Origin: Rhodospirillaceae bacterium
GTDB lineage: Bacteria; Pseudomonadota; Alphaproteobacteria; Rhodospirillales; Casp-alpha2
Direction of reading: 5' to 3'
DNA length: 64,000 nt
Assembly: GCA_002696205.1 (NCBI GenBank)
Contig: NZRL01000132.1
Location: 1-64,000 of the forward strand
A model generated the notes under the pieces. That model saw only the letters and a list, made by a program, of their open reading frames with translations. It had not been told where the DNA came from and searched no databases. Position numbers and translations under genes: made by a program. Below are positions 54,991-63,719 of this stretch, piece after piece; the first letter of the stretch is position 1; the number at the start of each line of letters is the position of its first letter.

Positions 54991-55698
54991 ATGGCGGAAC
55001 CCCAGGCCCAGACCTCCGGCGTGCTGACGCCGGTCACCCTGGAAAATGCGCCGCTTCGGCGGCGCGTTGCCGCCGCGATCCGCGACGCCATCGAAGTCGG
55101 CAAATTGCCGCCGGGCGCGCGTCTGGTGGAAAAAGACCTGTGCACCGATCTGAACGTCAGCCGCACGTCGCTGCGCGAAGCGCTCCGCGAACTTGAGGCC
55201 GAGGGCCTGGTCACCCATCAGGCGCACAAGGGTCTGGTGGTTTCCCGCATCACCCGGGCCGAGGCGGAAAACGTCTATCGCGTGCGCGCGGCCCTGGAAG
55301 CCCTGATCGTCGAACAGTTCGCCGAGGATGCGGACGTTGAAGCGCTCGCCGACCTGAAGGCGCGGGCAGAGACCCTGCGCCGGGCCTATTCGTCGAACGA
55401 CCTGCGGACGATCCTGGACGCCAAGAAGGATTTCTACGACGGGCTTTGCACCGGGGCGGGCAACCCCCTGGTTCTGGACCTGCTGACCCGCCTGAATTCC
55501 CAGGTCACGCAGCTGCGCGGCCGGTCCCTGATGACCGAGGCTCGGCGGACCTCCTCGATCGCCGAGATCGACGCCCTGATCCGCGCCCTGGCCAAGCGCG
55601 ACGCGGCGGGCGCGCGCAAGGCGGTCCTGCGGCATGTCGAGAATGCCGCCAAGGCCGCCATGGCGACCCTGCCGGCATGCGACGACGCGGCGGATTGA
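54991..55698 (+). CDS. GntR-family (FCD) transcriptional regulator
   Basis: 235 aa. The N-terminal GntR winged helix (LRRRVAAAIRDAIEVGKLPPGARLVEKDLCTDLNVSRTSLREALRELEAEGLV) is followed by an FCD effector domain. It ends the molybdenum hydroxylase operon, 15 bp after the hydrolase gene. The TnGTnnnACnA-type site at 48851-48865 in front of the operon is its probable operator. Confidence 0.95.
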   Translation: MAEPQAQTSGVLTPVTLENAPLRRRVAAAIRDAIEVGKLPPGARLVEKDLCTDLNVSRTSLREALRELEAEGLVTHQAHKGLVVSRITRAEAENVYRVRAALEALIVEQFAEDADVEALADLKARAETLRRAYSSNDLRTILDAKKDFYDGLCTGAGNPLVLDLLTRLNSQVTQLRGRSLMTEARRTSSIAEIDALIRALAKRDAAGARKAVLRHVENAAKAAMATLPACDDAAD

Positions 55699-55701
55699 CG
55701 G

Positions 55702-55914
55702 TTAGCTGAAGCTGACGACGCCCAATACGTCCTGGAACAGAACCAGGAAAAAGAACACGGCCGCGATGGAGCCGAACAGCAGACGGACGAAATCCTGCTT
55801 GCCGTCTTCGTCCCGATAACGGATGCCGTGCAGGGCGATAAACCCCGTCACCGCGAGAAACACGATGTTGACGATGGGCTCCAATTCGGCGGGCAGTCCG
55901 AGATCCAAGAACAT
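55702..55914 (-). CDS. Small membrane protein of unknown function
   Basis: 70 aa with two hydrophobic segments (VNIVFLAVTGFIALHGI and LLFGSIAAVFFFLVLFQDVLG) separated by a charged loop. It is convergent with the GntR gene (3 bp apart). I do not recognise a family. Length, hydropathy and codon use look real. Confidence 0.7.
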   Translation of the reverse strand: MFLDLGLPAELEPIVNIVFLAVTGFIALHGIRYRDEDGKQDFVRLLFGSIAAVFFFLVLFQDVLGVVSFS

Positions 55915-55976
55915 GGGAAAAAGGTAGCCGCCCGCCCGCCCGGTGGCAAGCGGTCAACCTGCCTTACGGCAGGCGA

Positions 55977-56495
55977 TCACGGCAGAACCGAGCGGCTCGC
56001 CTTCAGGACGATCTCGTCCGGCGTCGCGGTGGCCTGCAGGTCCTCTTGCGAGACATAGGGCGGAAACTGGGTCGCCGCCTCGCCGGTCGACATGACGGCG
56101 CCCATCACGCCGCTGCCGACCACCAGCACCACGATCCCCGTCGCCACGAGAAACCGGCGCAAGCCGTGAGGCGGCGCCGTAGGGCCGTAATCGTCGTCGT
56201 AGCGATGATAATGCGGCGCCGTGTCGGCGACCCGTCCTGCGTCGTTCAGGCGGATGATCTGGCGCGCGTAATGGCGCGCCCAATGGGGCACCGTGTTGTC
56301 GATCATGTAATTGTGGAACAGGCGGTCGACCTGGTCTTCCGGCAGGTCCGCGCCGTGCCATTCGCGGTAGGCAAGCTGCAGAAGCTGAAATTCGCCGACC
56401 TGGAGGATATTGGCGGCCTGGCCGACTTCGCGCCGGTCCATGTTTTCGACTTCGTCCTTGTCCGGGCGAAGAAGGGTTTCGAAGAATCCGGTCAT
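55977..56495 (-). CDS. Single-pass membrane protein of unknown function
   Basis: 172 aa from the Met at 56495 (GGAGA about 12 bp upstream); an alternative Met at 56537 adds 14 residues. The N-terminal about 100 residues are soluble and helical, followed by a charged region and one strong membrane segment (FLVATGIVVLVVGSGVMGAVM). I do not recognise a family. Confidence 0.75.
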   Translation of the reverse strand: MTGFFETLLRPDKDEVENMDRREVGQAANILQVGEFQLLQLAYREWHGADLPEDQVDRLFHNYMIDNTVPHWARHYARQIIRLNDAGRVADTAPHYHRYDDDYGPTAPPHGLRRFLVATGIVVLVVGSGVMGAVMSTGEAATQFPPYVSQEDLQATATPDEIVLKASRSVLP

Positions 56496-56675
56496 TTGTT
56501 GGGGCGTCTCCTTATAGAAAGAAGTGATCGTCCCCACCCAACGTCTTTATGGTCATAGCTTGTGACCTATTTTCACCCAATGCAATAGGAAGCACCTCAC
56601 ATTTCAGGGAGCGATCGGGTAGGCTCCCCGTCTCGGACGCCTCGCCGTCATATTTTCCTGAACAAGAGCATCGCC

Positions 56676-57452
56676 ATGACCGACCCCGCCCCCGCCTTCG
56701 ACCTGACCGGCCGCACCGCCCTGGTGACCGGGGCCAGCCGCGGCCTGGGCCTGGAGATCGCCAAGTCGTTGGGCGCCGGGGGGGCAACGGTCTATCTCGG
56801 CGGGCGTGACCTGCCCGCGCTGGACGATGCCTGCGATGCGGTCACCCAGGCGGGTGGCCGGGCGCGGCCCCTGCCCTTCGATGCGACGGACGAGGCCCAG
56901 ACCCTGGCCGCCGTGGAAGATTTGGAAGATGCGCCGGGCGGCGGGCTGGACATTCTGGTCAACGCCGTGGGCGGGCGCATGCGCGGGCCGCAGGACGGCT
57001 TCGACGCCGCCGGCCTGCGCGCCCTGATGGAAACCAACCTGATTTCCGCCTTCACCCTGTCCCGCGCGGCGGCGGCGCAGATGCGCGCCAAGGGACATGG
57101 CCGGATCGTCCATATCACCTCGATCGCCGGCCATGTGGCGCGGGCGAACGATGCCGCCTATACGGCGTCGAAGGCCGGGCTGACCGGCCTGGTCCGCGCC
57201 CTCGCCGCCGAACTGGGCGTGGATGGAATTACGGTCAACTCCGTCGCCCCCGGCTATTTCGTGACCGAGGCCAACCGGCAGATGGCGGAAGACGCCGACA
57301 CCAACGCCTGGCTGGCGCAACGGACCTCGCTCGGCCGCTGGGGTCAGCCGCCGGAGATCGCGGGCGCGGTGCGGTTCCTGGTGTCTGACGAAGCGTCCTA
57401 CGTCACCGGTCAAGTGATCGCCGTGGACGGCGGCTTCCTCGCTCGGTTCTAA
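56676..57452 (+). CDS. Short-chain dehydrogenase/reductase
   Basis: 258 aa classical SDR. Cofactor motif TGASRGLG (about 19-26), a NAVGG motif and catalytic YTASKAG are present, ending in the VDGGF signature. The likely coenzyme is NAD(P)H and the substrate is unknown. It converges on sdaA 8 bp apart. Confidence 0.95.
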   Translation: MTDPAPAFDLTGRTALVTGASRGLGLEIAKSLGAGGATVYLGGRDLPALDDACDAVTQAGGRARPLPFDATDEAQTLAAVEDLEDAPGGGLDILVNAVGGRMRGPQDGFDAAGLRALMETNLISAFTLSRAAAAQMRAKGHGRIVHITSIAGHVARANDAAYTASKAGLTGLVRALAAELGVDGITVNSVAPGYFVTEANRQMAEDADTNAWLAQRTSLGRWGQPPEIAGAVRFLVSDEASYVTGQVIAVDGGFLARF

Positions 57453-57460
57453 TAAAGACT

Positions 57461-58870
57461 TCAGCAGGCCGTAAGATTGACCGCCAAGCCTCCCTCGGAG
57501 GTTTCCTTGTATTTCGACAGCATGTCCTGGCCGGTCTGGCGCATGGTCTCGATGCAATTGTCGAGCGGCACGAAATGCGTGCCGTCGCCCTTCAACGCCA
57601 GACTGGCCGCGTTGATCGCCTTGACCGCGCCCATGGCGTTGCGTTCGATGCAGGGCACCTGAACCAGCCCGCCGACCGGATCGCAGGTCATGCCCAGGTG
57701 GTGTTCCATGGCGATCTCGGCGGCGTTTTCGATCTGCGCGTTGGTGCCGCCCAGAACGGCGGCCAGGCCCGCCGCCGCCATGGCGCTGGCCGATCCGACC
57801 TCGCCCTGACAGCCGACTTCGGCGCCGGAGATCGAGGCATTGGCCTTGATGATCCCGCCGATCCCGGCGGCGGTCAGCAGGTAGTCGCGGATGCCGTCCA
57901 TCGACGCATCCGGGCAGAAATCCAAGTAATACCGCCCGACCGCCGGCACGATCCCCGCCGCCCCGTTGGTCGGCGCCGTGACGACGCGCCCACCGCCGGC
58001 GTTTTCTTCGTTCACCGCCAGGGCATAGACACTGATCCAATCCATCACCGTATGTTCCAGGCGGAAATTGTTCTGCTTGTCTTTTTGCAGGCCGTCCCAG
58101 ATCTGCTTGGCTCGGCGCTTGACCTGCAAGCCGCCCGGAAGCTCGCCGCCCTGAGTCACGCCGCGTTCGATGCAGGCGTTCATGGCGGCCCAGATCCGGT
58201 CCAGCCCGGCGTCCAGGTCCGCCCGGTCCATGCGGGTTTCTTCGTTGGTCCGCTTCATCGCCGCGATGCCCAGGCCGGACGCTCCACCCATTTCCAGCAT
58301 CTCCGCCGCCGTGGCGAAAGGATAGGGCACCTTATCCGGTTCTTCCGATCCGGCGATGTCGGCCGTTTCCTCGGCGGCCGCGAATTCGTCGTCCGTCGCG
58401 ATGAAGCCGCCGCCGATGGAATAATAGGCCCGTTCCTTGTCTGGCGGGCGAGAGGGATCGCCTTCGCCCATCCAGGCCGCCATGACCATGCCATTGGCGT
58501 GCTGGGGCAGGGCCGGGCCGTAGTCGAAGACGATATCGGCTTCGGGCTCGAAGGCGATCTCCGGCCCGCCGCCCAGCTTCAGCCGGTGGCTTTTGGTCAC
58601 GGCCGCGATCAGGTCCGGCACGGCATCGGGATCGACGCCGTCGGGCGTCTCGCCCAACAGGCCCAGGATCACCGCCTGGTCCGTGGCATGCCCCTTGCCG
58701 GTGAAGGCGAGCGAGCCATACAGCGTCGCCCGCATGCGCGTGACCTGCATCAACGTGCCCTGGCGTTCCATACGCCGCACGAACCGATTGGCCGCCAGCA
58801 TGGGGCCGACCGTATGGCTCGACGACGGGCCGATGCCGATCTTGAAAATGTCGAAGACGCTCAGGAACAT
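57461..58870 (-). CDS. sdaA: L-serine ammonia-lyase (serine deaminase, iron-sulfur type)
   Basis: 469 aa, single-chain SdaA. The opening [21 protein letters not shown] and the C-terminal domain with its cysteines ([54 protein letters not shown]) are typical of the [4Fe-4S] enzyme that converts L-serine to pyruvate and ammonia. A GGGGAAAG site precedes the start. The LysR gene ends 22 bp upstream on the same strand, so the two may be co-transcribed. Confidence 0.97.
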   Translation of the reverse strand: MFLSVFDIFKIGIGPSSSHTVGPMLAANRFVRRMERQGTLMQVTRMRATLYGSLAFTGKGHATDQAVILGLLGETPDGVDPDAVPDLIAAVTKSHRLKLGGGPEIAFEPEADIVFDYGPALPQHANGMVMAAWMGEGDPSRPPDKERAYYSIGGGFIATDDEFAAAEETADIAGSEEPDKVPYPFATAAEMLEMGGASGLGIAAMKRTNEETRMDRADLDAGLDRIWAAMNACIERGVTQGGELPGGLQVKRRAKQIWDGLQKDKQNNFRLEHTVMDWISVYALAVNEENAGGGRVVTAPTNGAAGIVPAVGRYYLDFCPDASMDGIRDYLLTAAGIGGIIKANASISGAEVGCQGEVGSASAMAAAGLAAVLGGTNAQIENAAEIAMEHHLGMTCDPVGGLVQVPCIERNAMGAVKAINAASLALKGDGTHFVPLDNCIETMRQTGQDMLSKYKETSEGGLAVNLTAC

Positions 58871-58892
58871 TCACTTTCCCCAATGATCGGCC

Positions 58893-59816
58893 CTACGAAG
58901 CCGGCCGCATGCCCGGATTGCGGCCCTCGGCAAGCGCCGCCGCCGCGACGGCGCGGATCGTTTCCGCGACCAGATCGCGGGCCGGTGTCGAAGGTACGGC
59001 ATGGGGTGTACAAAGCGCCACCGTCCGTTTCAGCTTGGCATCGGTAAATGCGGCAACGGTCAGCAGGCCCGCCTCGGCCTCTTCCGCGACGGCGGGCCAG
59101 GACAGGATGGTGTAGCCCATGCCCCGCTGCACGGCTTTCTTCAGGGTGACCAGGGAATCCGCCTGGACCGACAGGTTGGCCGTGACGCCGCGGTCGGCCA
59201 GGGCGCGGTCCAGGACGATGCGCGCACTGTTCGCCTTGCCCGGGACCATCATCGGCAGGCCCGCGACCGTGTCCAACGGCACCGCGTCCCCCAACCCCGC
59301 GCCCGGCGGGCCGATCAGCAGCAGATCTTCTTCCCATAAGGAAATCGCGTCCATGCCCGGCGGCGCCGTTTCCTGGTACAGCACGGCGATATCCAGCTGC
59401 CCCCGCCCGGTCATGTCCGTCAGGTTGGCGCTGTAGCCTTCGACGATCTGCAGATCGATCTGCGGATGAGCGGAGGTCAGCCGTTCGATCAGCGGCAGAC
59501 AAAGGATCGCCGCCGCCCCGTTGGGGAACCCCACGGAAACCGTCCCCGCCAGGCTTTCCTCGGCGGTGCGGACCAGGGCGCGGGCTTCCTCGACCTGGCG
59601 CAGGATCACGCGGGCCTGACGATAGAACTGACGCCCCGCCGCCGTCGGGGTCACGCCCTGGCGCGAGCGGTGCAGCAGGGTCGCCTTCACGTCCTGTTCG
59701 ATGATCGCCAGTTGCTGGCTCAGCGCCGGTTGCGCCAGGCCCAGGTCCTGGGCGGCGCGGGAGATGCTGCCGGCATCGACGATGCGCACGAAATATTCCA
59801 GTCGCCGGGTTTCCAC
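58893..59816 (-). CDS. LysR-family transcriptional regulator
   Basis: 307 aa, helix-turn-helix RLEYFVRIVDAGSISRAAQDLGLAQPALSQQLAIIEQ at the N-terminus. It is divergent from the CitE-like/CoA-transferase pair across 141 bp and upstream of sdaA. It may control either or both. Confidence 0.95.
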   Translation of the reverse strand: METRRLEYFVRIVDAGSISRAAQDLGLAQPALSQQLAIIEQDVKATLLHRSRQGVTPTAAGRQFYRQARVILRQVEEARALVRTAEESLAGTVSVGFPNGAAAILCLPLIERLTSAHPQIDLQIVEGYSANLTDMTGRGQLDIAVLYQETAPPGMDAISLWEEDLLLIGPPGAGLGDAVPLDTVAGLPMMVPGKANSARIVLDRALADRGVTANLSVQADSLVTLKKAVQRGMGYTILSWPAVAEEAEAGLLTVAAFTDAKLKRTVALCTPHAVPSTPARDLVAETIRAVAAAALAEGRNPGMRPAS

Positions 59817-59957
59817 GTCCCCTCAATCCCTCTTCCATAAGCAAATCCTATATTTCCATCCCGAGAGACTGTTTTCCAGGATTTCCGGCGGCTGATAGCA
59901 GGAAGGGAACGGGCGCGGTCAACGTCGCCCGGCGCACCACCCGTTCCGGAGGACATC

Positions 59958-60842
59958 ATGCCCCAAGGCCCCCGCCGCACGTTCCTTTTGCTGCCCGGCC
60001 ACGAGCCGCGCAAGACCGCCAAGGCCGCGACCCTGGCCGTCGACGCCGCGATCTTCGACATCGAAGACGGCGTGCCGCCGACCCACAAGCAAGCCGCCCG
60101 CGACGGCATCCGCGAGGCCCTTGCGGCCGTCGATTATGGCGGGCGCGAACGCATGGTGCGGATCAACGGCATCGACACGGATTTGTGGAAGGACGACCTG
60201 GCCGCGTTGGATGGGCTGCCGGTGGAGGGGCTCTACATCCCCAAGGTCGAAAGCGCGGAACAGATCGCCGAGTTGATGGATCATTTGGCAGGAACCGCCA
60301 AGGGCCTTTCCGGGGCGGCGATCTACGCCACCATCGAAACGGCGCTGGGCCTGACCAAGGTCGAGGAGATCGCGGCGGCACAGGGCCTCGCGGGGCTGTT
60401 CTTCGGCTCGGGTGATTACAAGCTGTCGACCGGGATCGAGATTTCCTGGGAAACGCTGCTTTATCCCCGCTCGCGGATCGCCGTGGCGGCGGCGGCCAAC
60501 GGTCTGCAATCGGTCGACGTCGCCTATTTCAAAGACGTGAAGGACGCCGACCTCGCCCGCCAGGACGCCAAGGACGCCCGCGCGCTGGGCTTCACCGGCA
60601 AGGTCGTGTTCCATCCCAATCAGATCGATCCGGTGAACGACGTCTTCACCCCCTCGGCCGATGAAATCGCCCATGCACAGAAGATCCTGGATGCCTACGA
60701 AGCCTCCCAAGGGACGGGACAGGGCGTGTTCATGGTCGACGGTGATTTCGTCGCCGTCGATATCGCCCTGATGGCGGAACAGGTTCTTGCCCGCGCCGGC
60801 CAGATGACCGGCGGCGCGACCGGAGGCCGCGATGATGACTGA
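59958..60842 (+). CDS. HpcH/HpaI-fold (CitE-like) CoA-ester lyase
   Basis: 294 aa TIM-barrel of the CitE/malyl-CoA lyase group. The segments FDIEDGVPPTHKQAAR (metal-binding), MVRINGIDT, YIPKVESAEQIAE and ATIETALGL are hallmark blocks. Family members cleave or form 3-hydroxyacyl-CoA esters such as malyl- or citramalyl-CoA. A GGAGG site precedes the ATG. The gene overlaps the CoA-transferase gene, which supplies a CoA ester in a plausible two-step route. Confidence 0.93.
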   Translation: MPQGPRRTFLLLPGHEPRKTAKAATLAVDAAIFDIEDGVPPTHKQAARDGIREALAAVDYGGRERMVRINGIDTDLWKDDLAALDGLPVEGLYIPKVESAEQIAELMDHLAGTAKGLSGAAIYATIETALGLTKVEEIAAAQGLAGLFFGSGDYKLSTGIEISWETLLYPRSRIAVAAAANGLQSVDVAYFKDVKDADLARQDAKDARALGFTGKVVFHPNQIDPVNDVFTPSADEIAHAQKILDAYEASQGTGQGVFMVDGDFVAVDIALMAEQVLARAGQMTGGATGGRDDD

Positions 60843-62064
60843 CACCGGAAAGGCCAATCCCCGGGCGGGCATGCCGCTTTCGAACGTGCGGGTGCTCGAC
60901 ATCGCGACCATGGGGGCCGGTCCGCTGGCCGCGACCTTCCTCGCCGATTTCGGGGCCGACGTGATCAAGGTCGAACACCCGGAAAACGGCGACCACATCC
61001 GGGCCTTCGGCATGAAGAAGGACGGCATCTCCCTTTATTGGAAGACGATCAGCCGCAACAAGCGGGCGGTCACCCTGAACCTGAAAAGCGCCGAGGGGCA
61101 GGAGGTCCTGAAGGAACTGGTCAAGACCGCCGACGTGGTGGTCGAGAATTTCCGCCCCGGCACCCTGGAGAAATGGAACATCGGCTACGACGCGTTGGCC
61201 AAGGTTAATCCGGGGCTGGTCATGCTGCGGACGACGGGGTTCGGGCAGAACGGGCCCTATTCGTCGCTCCCCGGCTTCGGCACCCTGGCCGAAGCGATGA
61301 GCGGCTTTGCCTCGATCACCGGCACGCCGGACACCCCGCCCCTGTTGCCGCAACTGGCGCTGGCCGACGGCGTCTGCGGCGCCTTCGGGGCCTACGGCGT
61401 GATGGTCGCCCTGCATGCCCGCGACGCCGATCCGGAAGGCCGCGGCCAGGTCGTGGATGCCAGCATCTGCGAGAGCATGTCGCGGCTGCTGGAAAGCGTC
61501 TATCTGGAATACGATCAGTTGGGCGCGGTGCGCCAACGCCATGGCAACCGCCTGCCCGACGCCGCCCCCAGGGGGGCGTATGAAAGTGCGGAGCCCGGCA
61601 AGTACGTCGCCCTTTCCGGCAGCGCCCAGCCCGTCGCCATGCGCCTGCTGGAGGTCATCGGCGGGCCGGAGCTGGCAGGCGATCCGCGCTTCGCGACCAA
61701 CGCCGACCGGGTCGCCAATATCGAAGACCTGGACAATCTGATCGCCGATTGGATGAAGCGGCATCCCCGCGACGAAGCCATCGAGATTCTGCGCGCCAAC
61801 CATGTCGCCGCCGGGCCAGTCTACGACGTCGCCGATCTGTTCGCCGACCCGCACTACAAGGCGCGCCAGGCCCTGGTTTCCGTCCCCGATCCGGACCTGG
61901 GCAACCTGACGGTGCACAACGTCATGCCGCGCCTGTCCCGGACCGACGGCAAGGTGCTGTTCACCGGGCGCGACAAGGGGGCCGACAATGCCGAAGTCTT
62001 CGGCGATGAAATGGGATTGGATGCCGGGCGCCTGGACGCGCTCCGTAAATCGGGCGCGATTTAA
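60832..62064 (+). CDS. Class III (CaiB/BaiF) CoA-transferase, third copy
   Basis: 410 aa. Hallmarks NVRVLDIATMGAGPLAATFLADFGADVIKVE and VENFRPGTLEKWNIGYDAL; the catalytic Asp is probably in LALADGVCG. It overlaps the lyase gene by 11 bp (Met at 60835 also possible). Together the pair would activate an acid as its CoA ester and cleave it. Confidence 0.95.
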   Translation: MMTDTGKANPRAGMPLSNVRVLDIATMGAGPLAATFLADFGADVIKVEHPENGDHIRAFGMKKDGISLYWKTISRNKRAVTLNLKSAEGQEVLKELVKTADVVVENFRPGTLEKWNIGYDALAKVNPGLVMLRTTGFGQNGPYSSLPGFGTLAEAMSGFASITGTPDTPPLLPQLALADGVCGAFGAYGVMVALHARDADPEGRGQVVDASICESMSRLLESVYLEYDQLGAVRQRHGNRLPDAAPRGAYESAEPGKYVALSGSAQPVAMRLLEVIGGPELAGDPRFATNADRVANIEDLDNLIADWMKRHPRDEAIEILRANHVAAGPVYDVADLFADPHYKARQALVSVPDPDLGNLTVHNVMPRLSRTDGKVLFTGRDKGADNAEVFGDEMGLDAGRLDALRKSGAI

Positions 62065-62075
62065 CCGAGCGGCAC

Positions 62076-63143
62076 TCAGAAAATAGCGGAGATCGAGATC
62101 GATCCGAACTGGCTCGGCACCCGCTGGCCCTGGAATTCGCGGGTCCGGTAGATCTGGGTGAAGGAGATGCGCGTCACACCCAGGGTGAATTCGACGCCGC
62201 CCTGGATATCCAGAACGAAGTTGTTCTTTTCCACGCTGCGGCTGTCGCCGAAGGTATTGCCGTCGAGAAAGATGTTGCGCCCGACGGCCCGGCCCTCGAT
62301 CGCGGCGAACAGGTTCCAGCCGAACTCGTTCCGCTTGCGCACGATGGCGGCGGCGGGAAGCGACGGGCGGATGAACGGCGGGCCGTAGGTCAAATCCAGG
62401 TTTTGCCCCAGCCGGACCGAGGCGCCGACGGTGCCCTGGGTCAAAACGTTGCCGACCGCCGCCCCCACGGAGGGCGAAACGTCCAGTTCCAGGAAGTTCC
62501 CGGCACCGATCAATTCGAACCGGCGGCGCGCCTGATAGGACAGAACGATGCCCGGCTCGTTATGCAATTGCTTGCCCCAGCCGCGCGGCAGGCCGACACC
62601 GATCAAAGAATGCCAGCGCCGCTGGGTATAGCCGCCGAGCGACGCCGGGCCGACCATGCCCACGTCCAGCGAGACGTTGCGCAGCACATTGGTCTCGGGC
62701 TTTTCGACGATGGCCCCGACCGTCGCGAACAACCAGCCCGCATAGGGCCGGTCCGTCGGGTCGGGGTCGCTTACGGTTGTGTCCTCGGGCGTGAACATCT
62801 GCTGGCCCAGGGCGACCACGTAGGTCGATTCCCCGTCCATGTCGACGCCGGGCACCATGCCCATCAATTCCTTGAACCAGACCGGCTCCCATTCGTCTTT
62901 GGGCACGAAGGTCAGCTGAATGCCCTGGGTGTAGTACTGGTCGGTGCCGCCGCCGAACAGATCGTTTTCGACCTGCAGGACGAAGGTCCCGGGGCGCTTG
63001 TCGGCGTAATCTTCGACCGGTGTGTTCTGGGCCGTCTCCGTTTCGTCGGACCGGGCGTCGGACAGGGGCGCAAAGGCGAACGCCGCCGCGACGGCGACGG
63101 CGAGAAACCGAGACCCTGATCCTGTTCGAAACGTCATGGCCAT
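62076..63143 (-). CDS. LpxR/DUF2219-like outer-membrane lipid A deacylase family protein
   Basis: 355 aa with a signal peptide (FLAVAVAAAFAFAPLSDA). The LpxR start FVLQVENDLFGGGTDQYYTQGIQL keeps the Asn-Asp pair of the catalytic site, and RRWHSLIGVGLPRGW plus QLHNEPG follow. The C-terminus ends in Phe (SISISAIF), as expected for a beta-barrel. LpxR removes 3'-acyloxyacyl chains from lipid A. Activity here is inferred. The gene is convergent with the third CoA-transferase. Confidence 0.9.
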   Translation of the reverse strand: MAMTFRTGSGSRFLAVAVAAAFAFAPLSDARSDETETAQNTPVEDYADKRPGTFVLQVENDLFGGGTDQYYTQGIQLTFVPKDEWEPVWFKELMGMVPGVDMDGESTYVVALGQQMFTPEDTTVSDPDPTDRPYAGWLFATVGAIVEKPETNVLRNVSLDVGMVGPASLGGYTQRRWHSLIGVGLPRGWGKQLHNEPGIVLSYQARRRFELIGAGNFLELDVSPSVGAAVGNVLTQGTVGASVRLGQNLDLTYGPPFIRPSLPAAAIVRKRNEFGWNLFAAIEGRAVGRNIFLDGNTFGDSRSVEKNNFVLDIQGGVEFTLGVTRISFTQIYRTREFQGQRVPSQFGSISISAIF

Positions 63144-63247
63144 AAGATTAGCAGAGGCTTCATGGCAAACCGAAGGCGGATTGTTAAAAATTCCGATGGC
63201 GGCTCCCGCGGCGTTTCCCTGAACCGGGCGGCGGGCTAGGATGCGCC

Positions 63248-63700
63248 ATGGTCGAGATTTACGTCGATGCCGACGCCTGCCCCGTGAAGGACGAAGTCAT
63301 GCGGGTCGCCGGGCGCCACGGCCTGAAAACCCGCATGGTCACCGACGGCGGCCTGCGCCCGCCCCGCGACCCGATGGTCGAGGTGATCATCGTCGCCCAA
63401 GGTGCGGACGCCGCCGACGACTGGATCGCCGAACACATCACGGGTGCGGACGTCTGCGTGACCAACGATATTCCGCTGGCCGCCCGATGCCTGGAAAAGG
63501 GCGCGGCGGCGATCCGCCCCAACGGCGAGGAATATACCGAAGACGGCATCGGCATGGCCCTGGCGGGCCGCGAATTGATGCAGGGGTTGCGTGAAACCGG
63601 CGAGATCACCGGCGGCCCGCGCCCGTTTTCCAAGGCCGACCGTTCGCGCTTTCTGGACCGGATGGAAACGGTGGTTCAGGCGGCCAAACGGCGCGCCTGA
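63248..63700 (+). CDS. DUF188/UPF0178 (YaiI-like) protein
   Basis: 150 aa. The family start VEIYVDADACPVKDEVMRVAGRHG and the motif VTNDIPLAARCLEKGA are clear, a PIN-like fold with conserved Asp residues (YVDADACP, TNDIPLA). Function is not established in the family. Its end is 19 bp from the convergent ThDP enzyme gene. Confidence 0.97.
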   Translation: MVEIYVDADACPVKDEVMRVAGRHGLKTRMVTDGGLRPPRDPMVEVIIVAQGADAADDWIAEHITGADVCVTNDIPLAARCLEKGAAAIRPNGEEYTEDGIGMALAGRELMQGLRETGEITGGPRPFSKADRSRFLDRMETVVQAAKRRA

Positions 63701-63719
63701 ACCACAGTCCATTGCTTCT

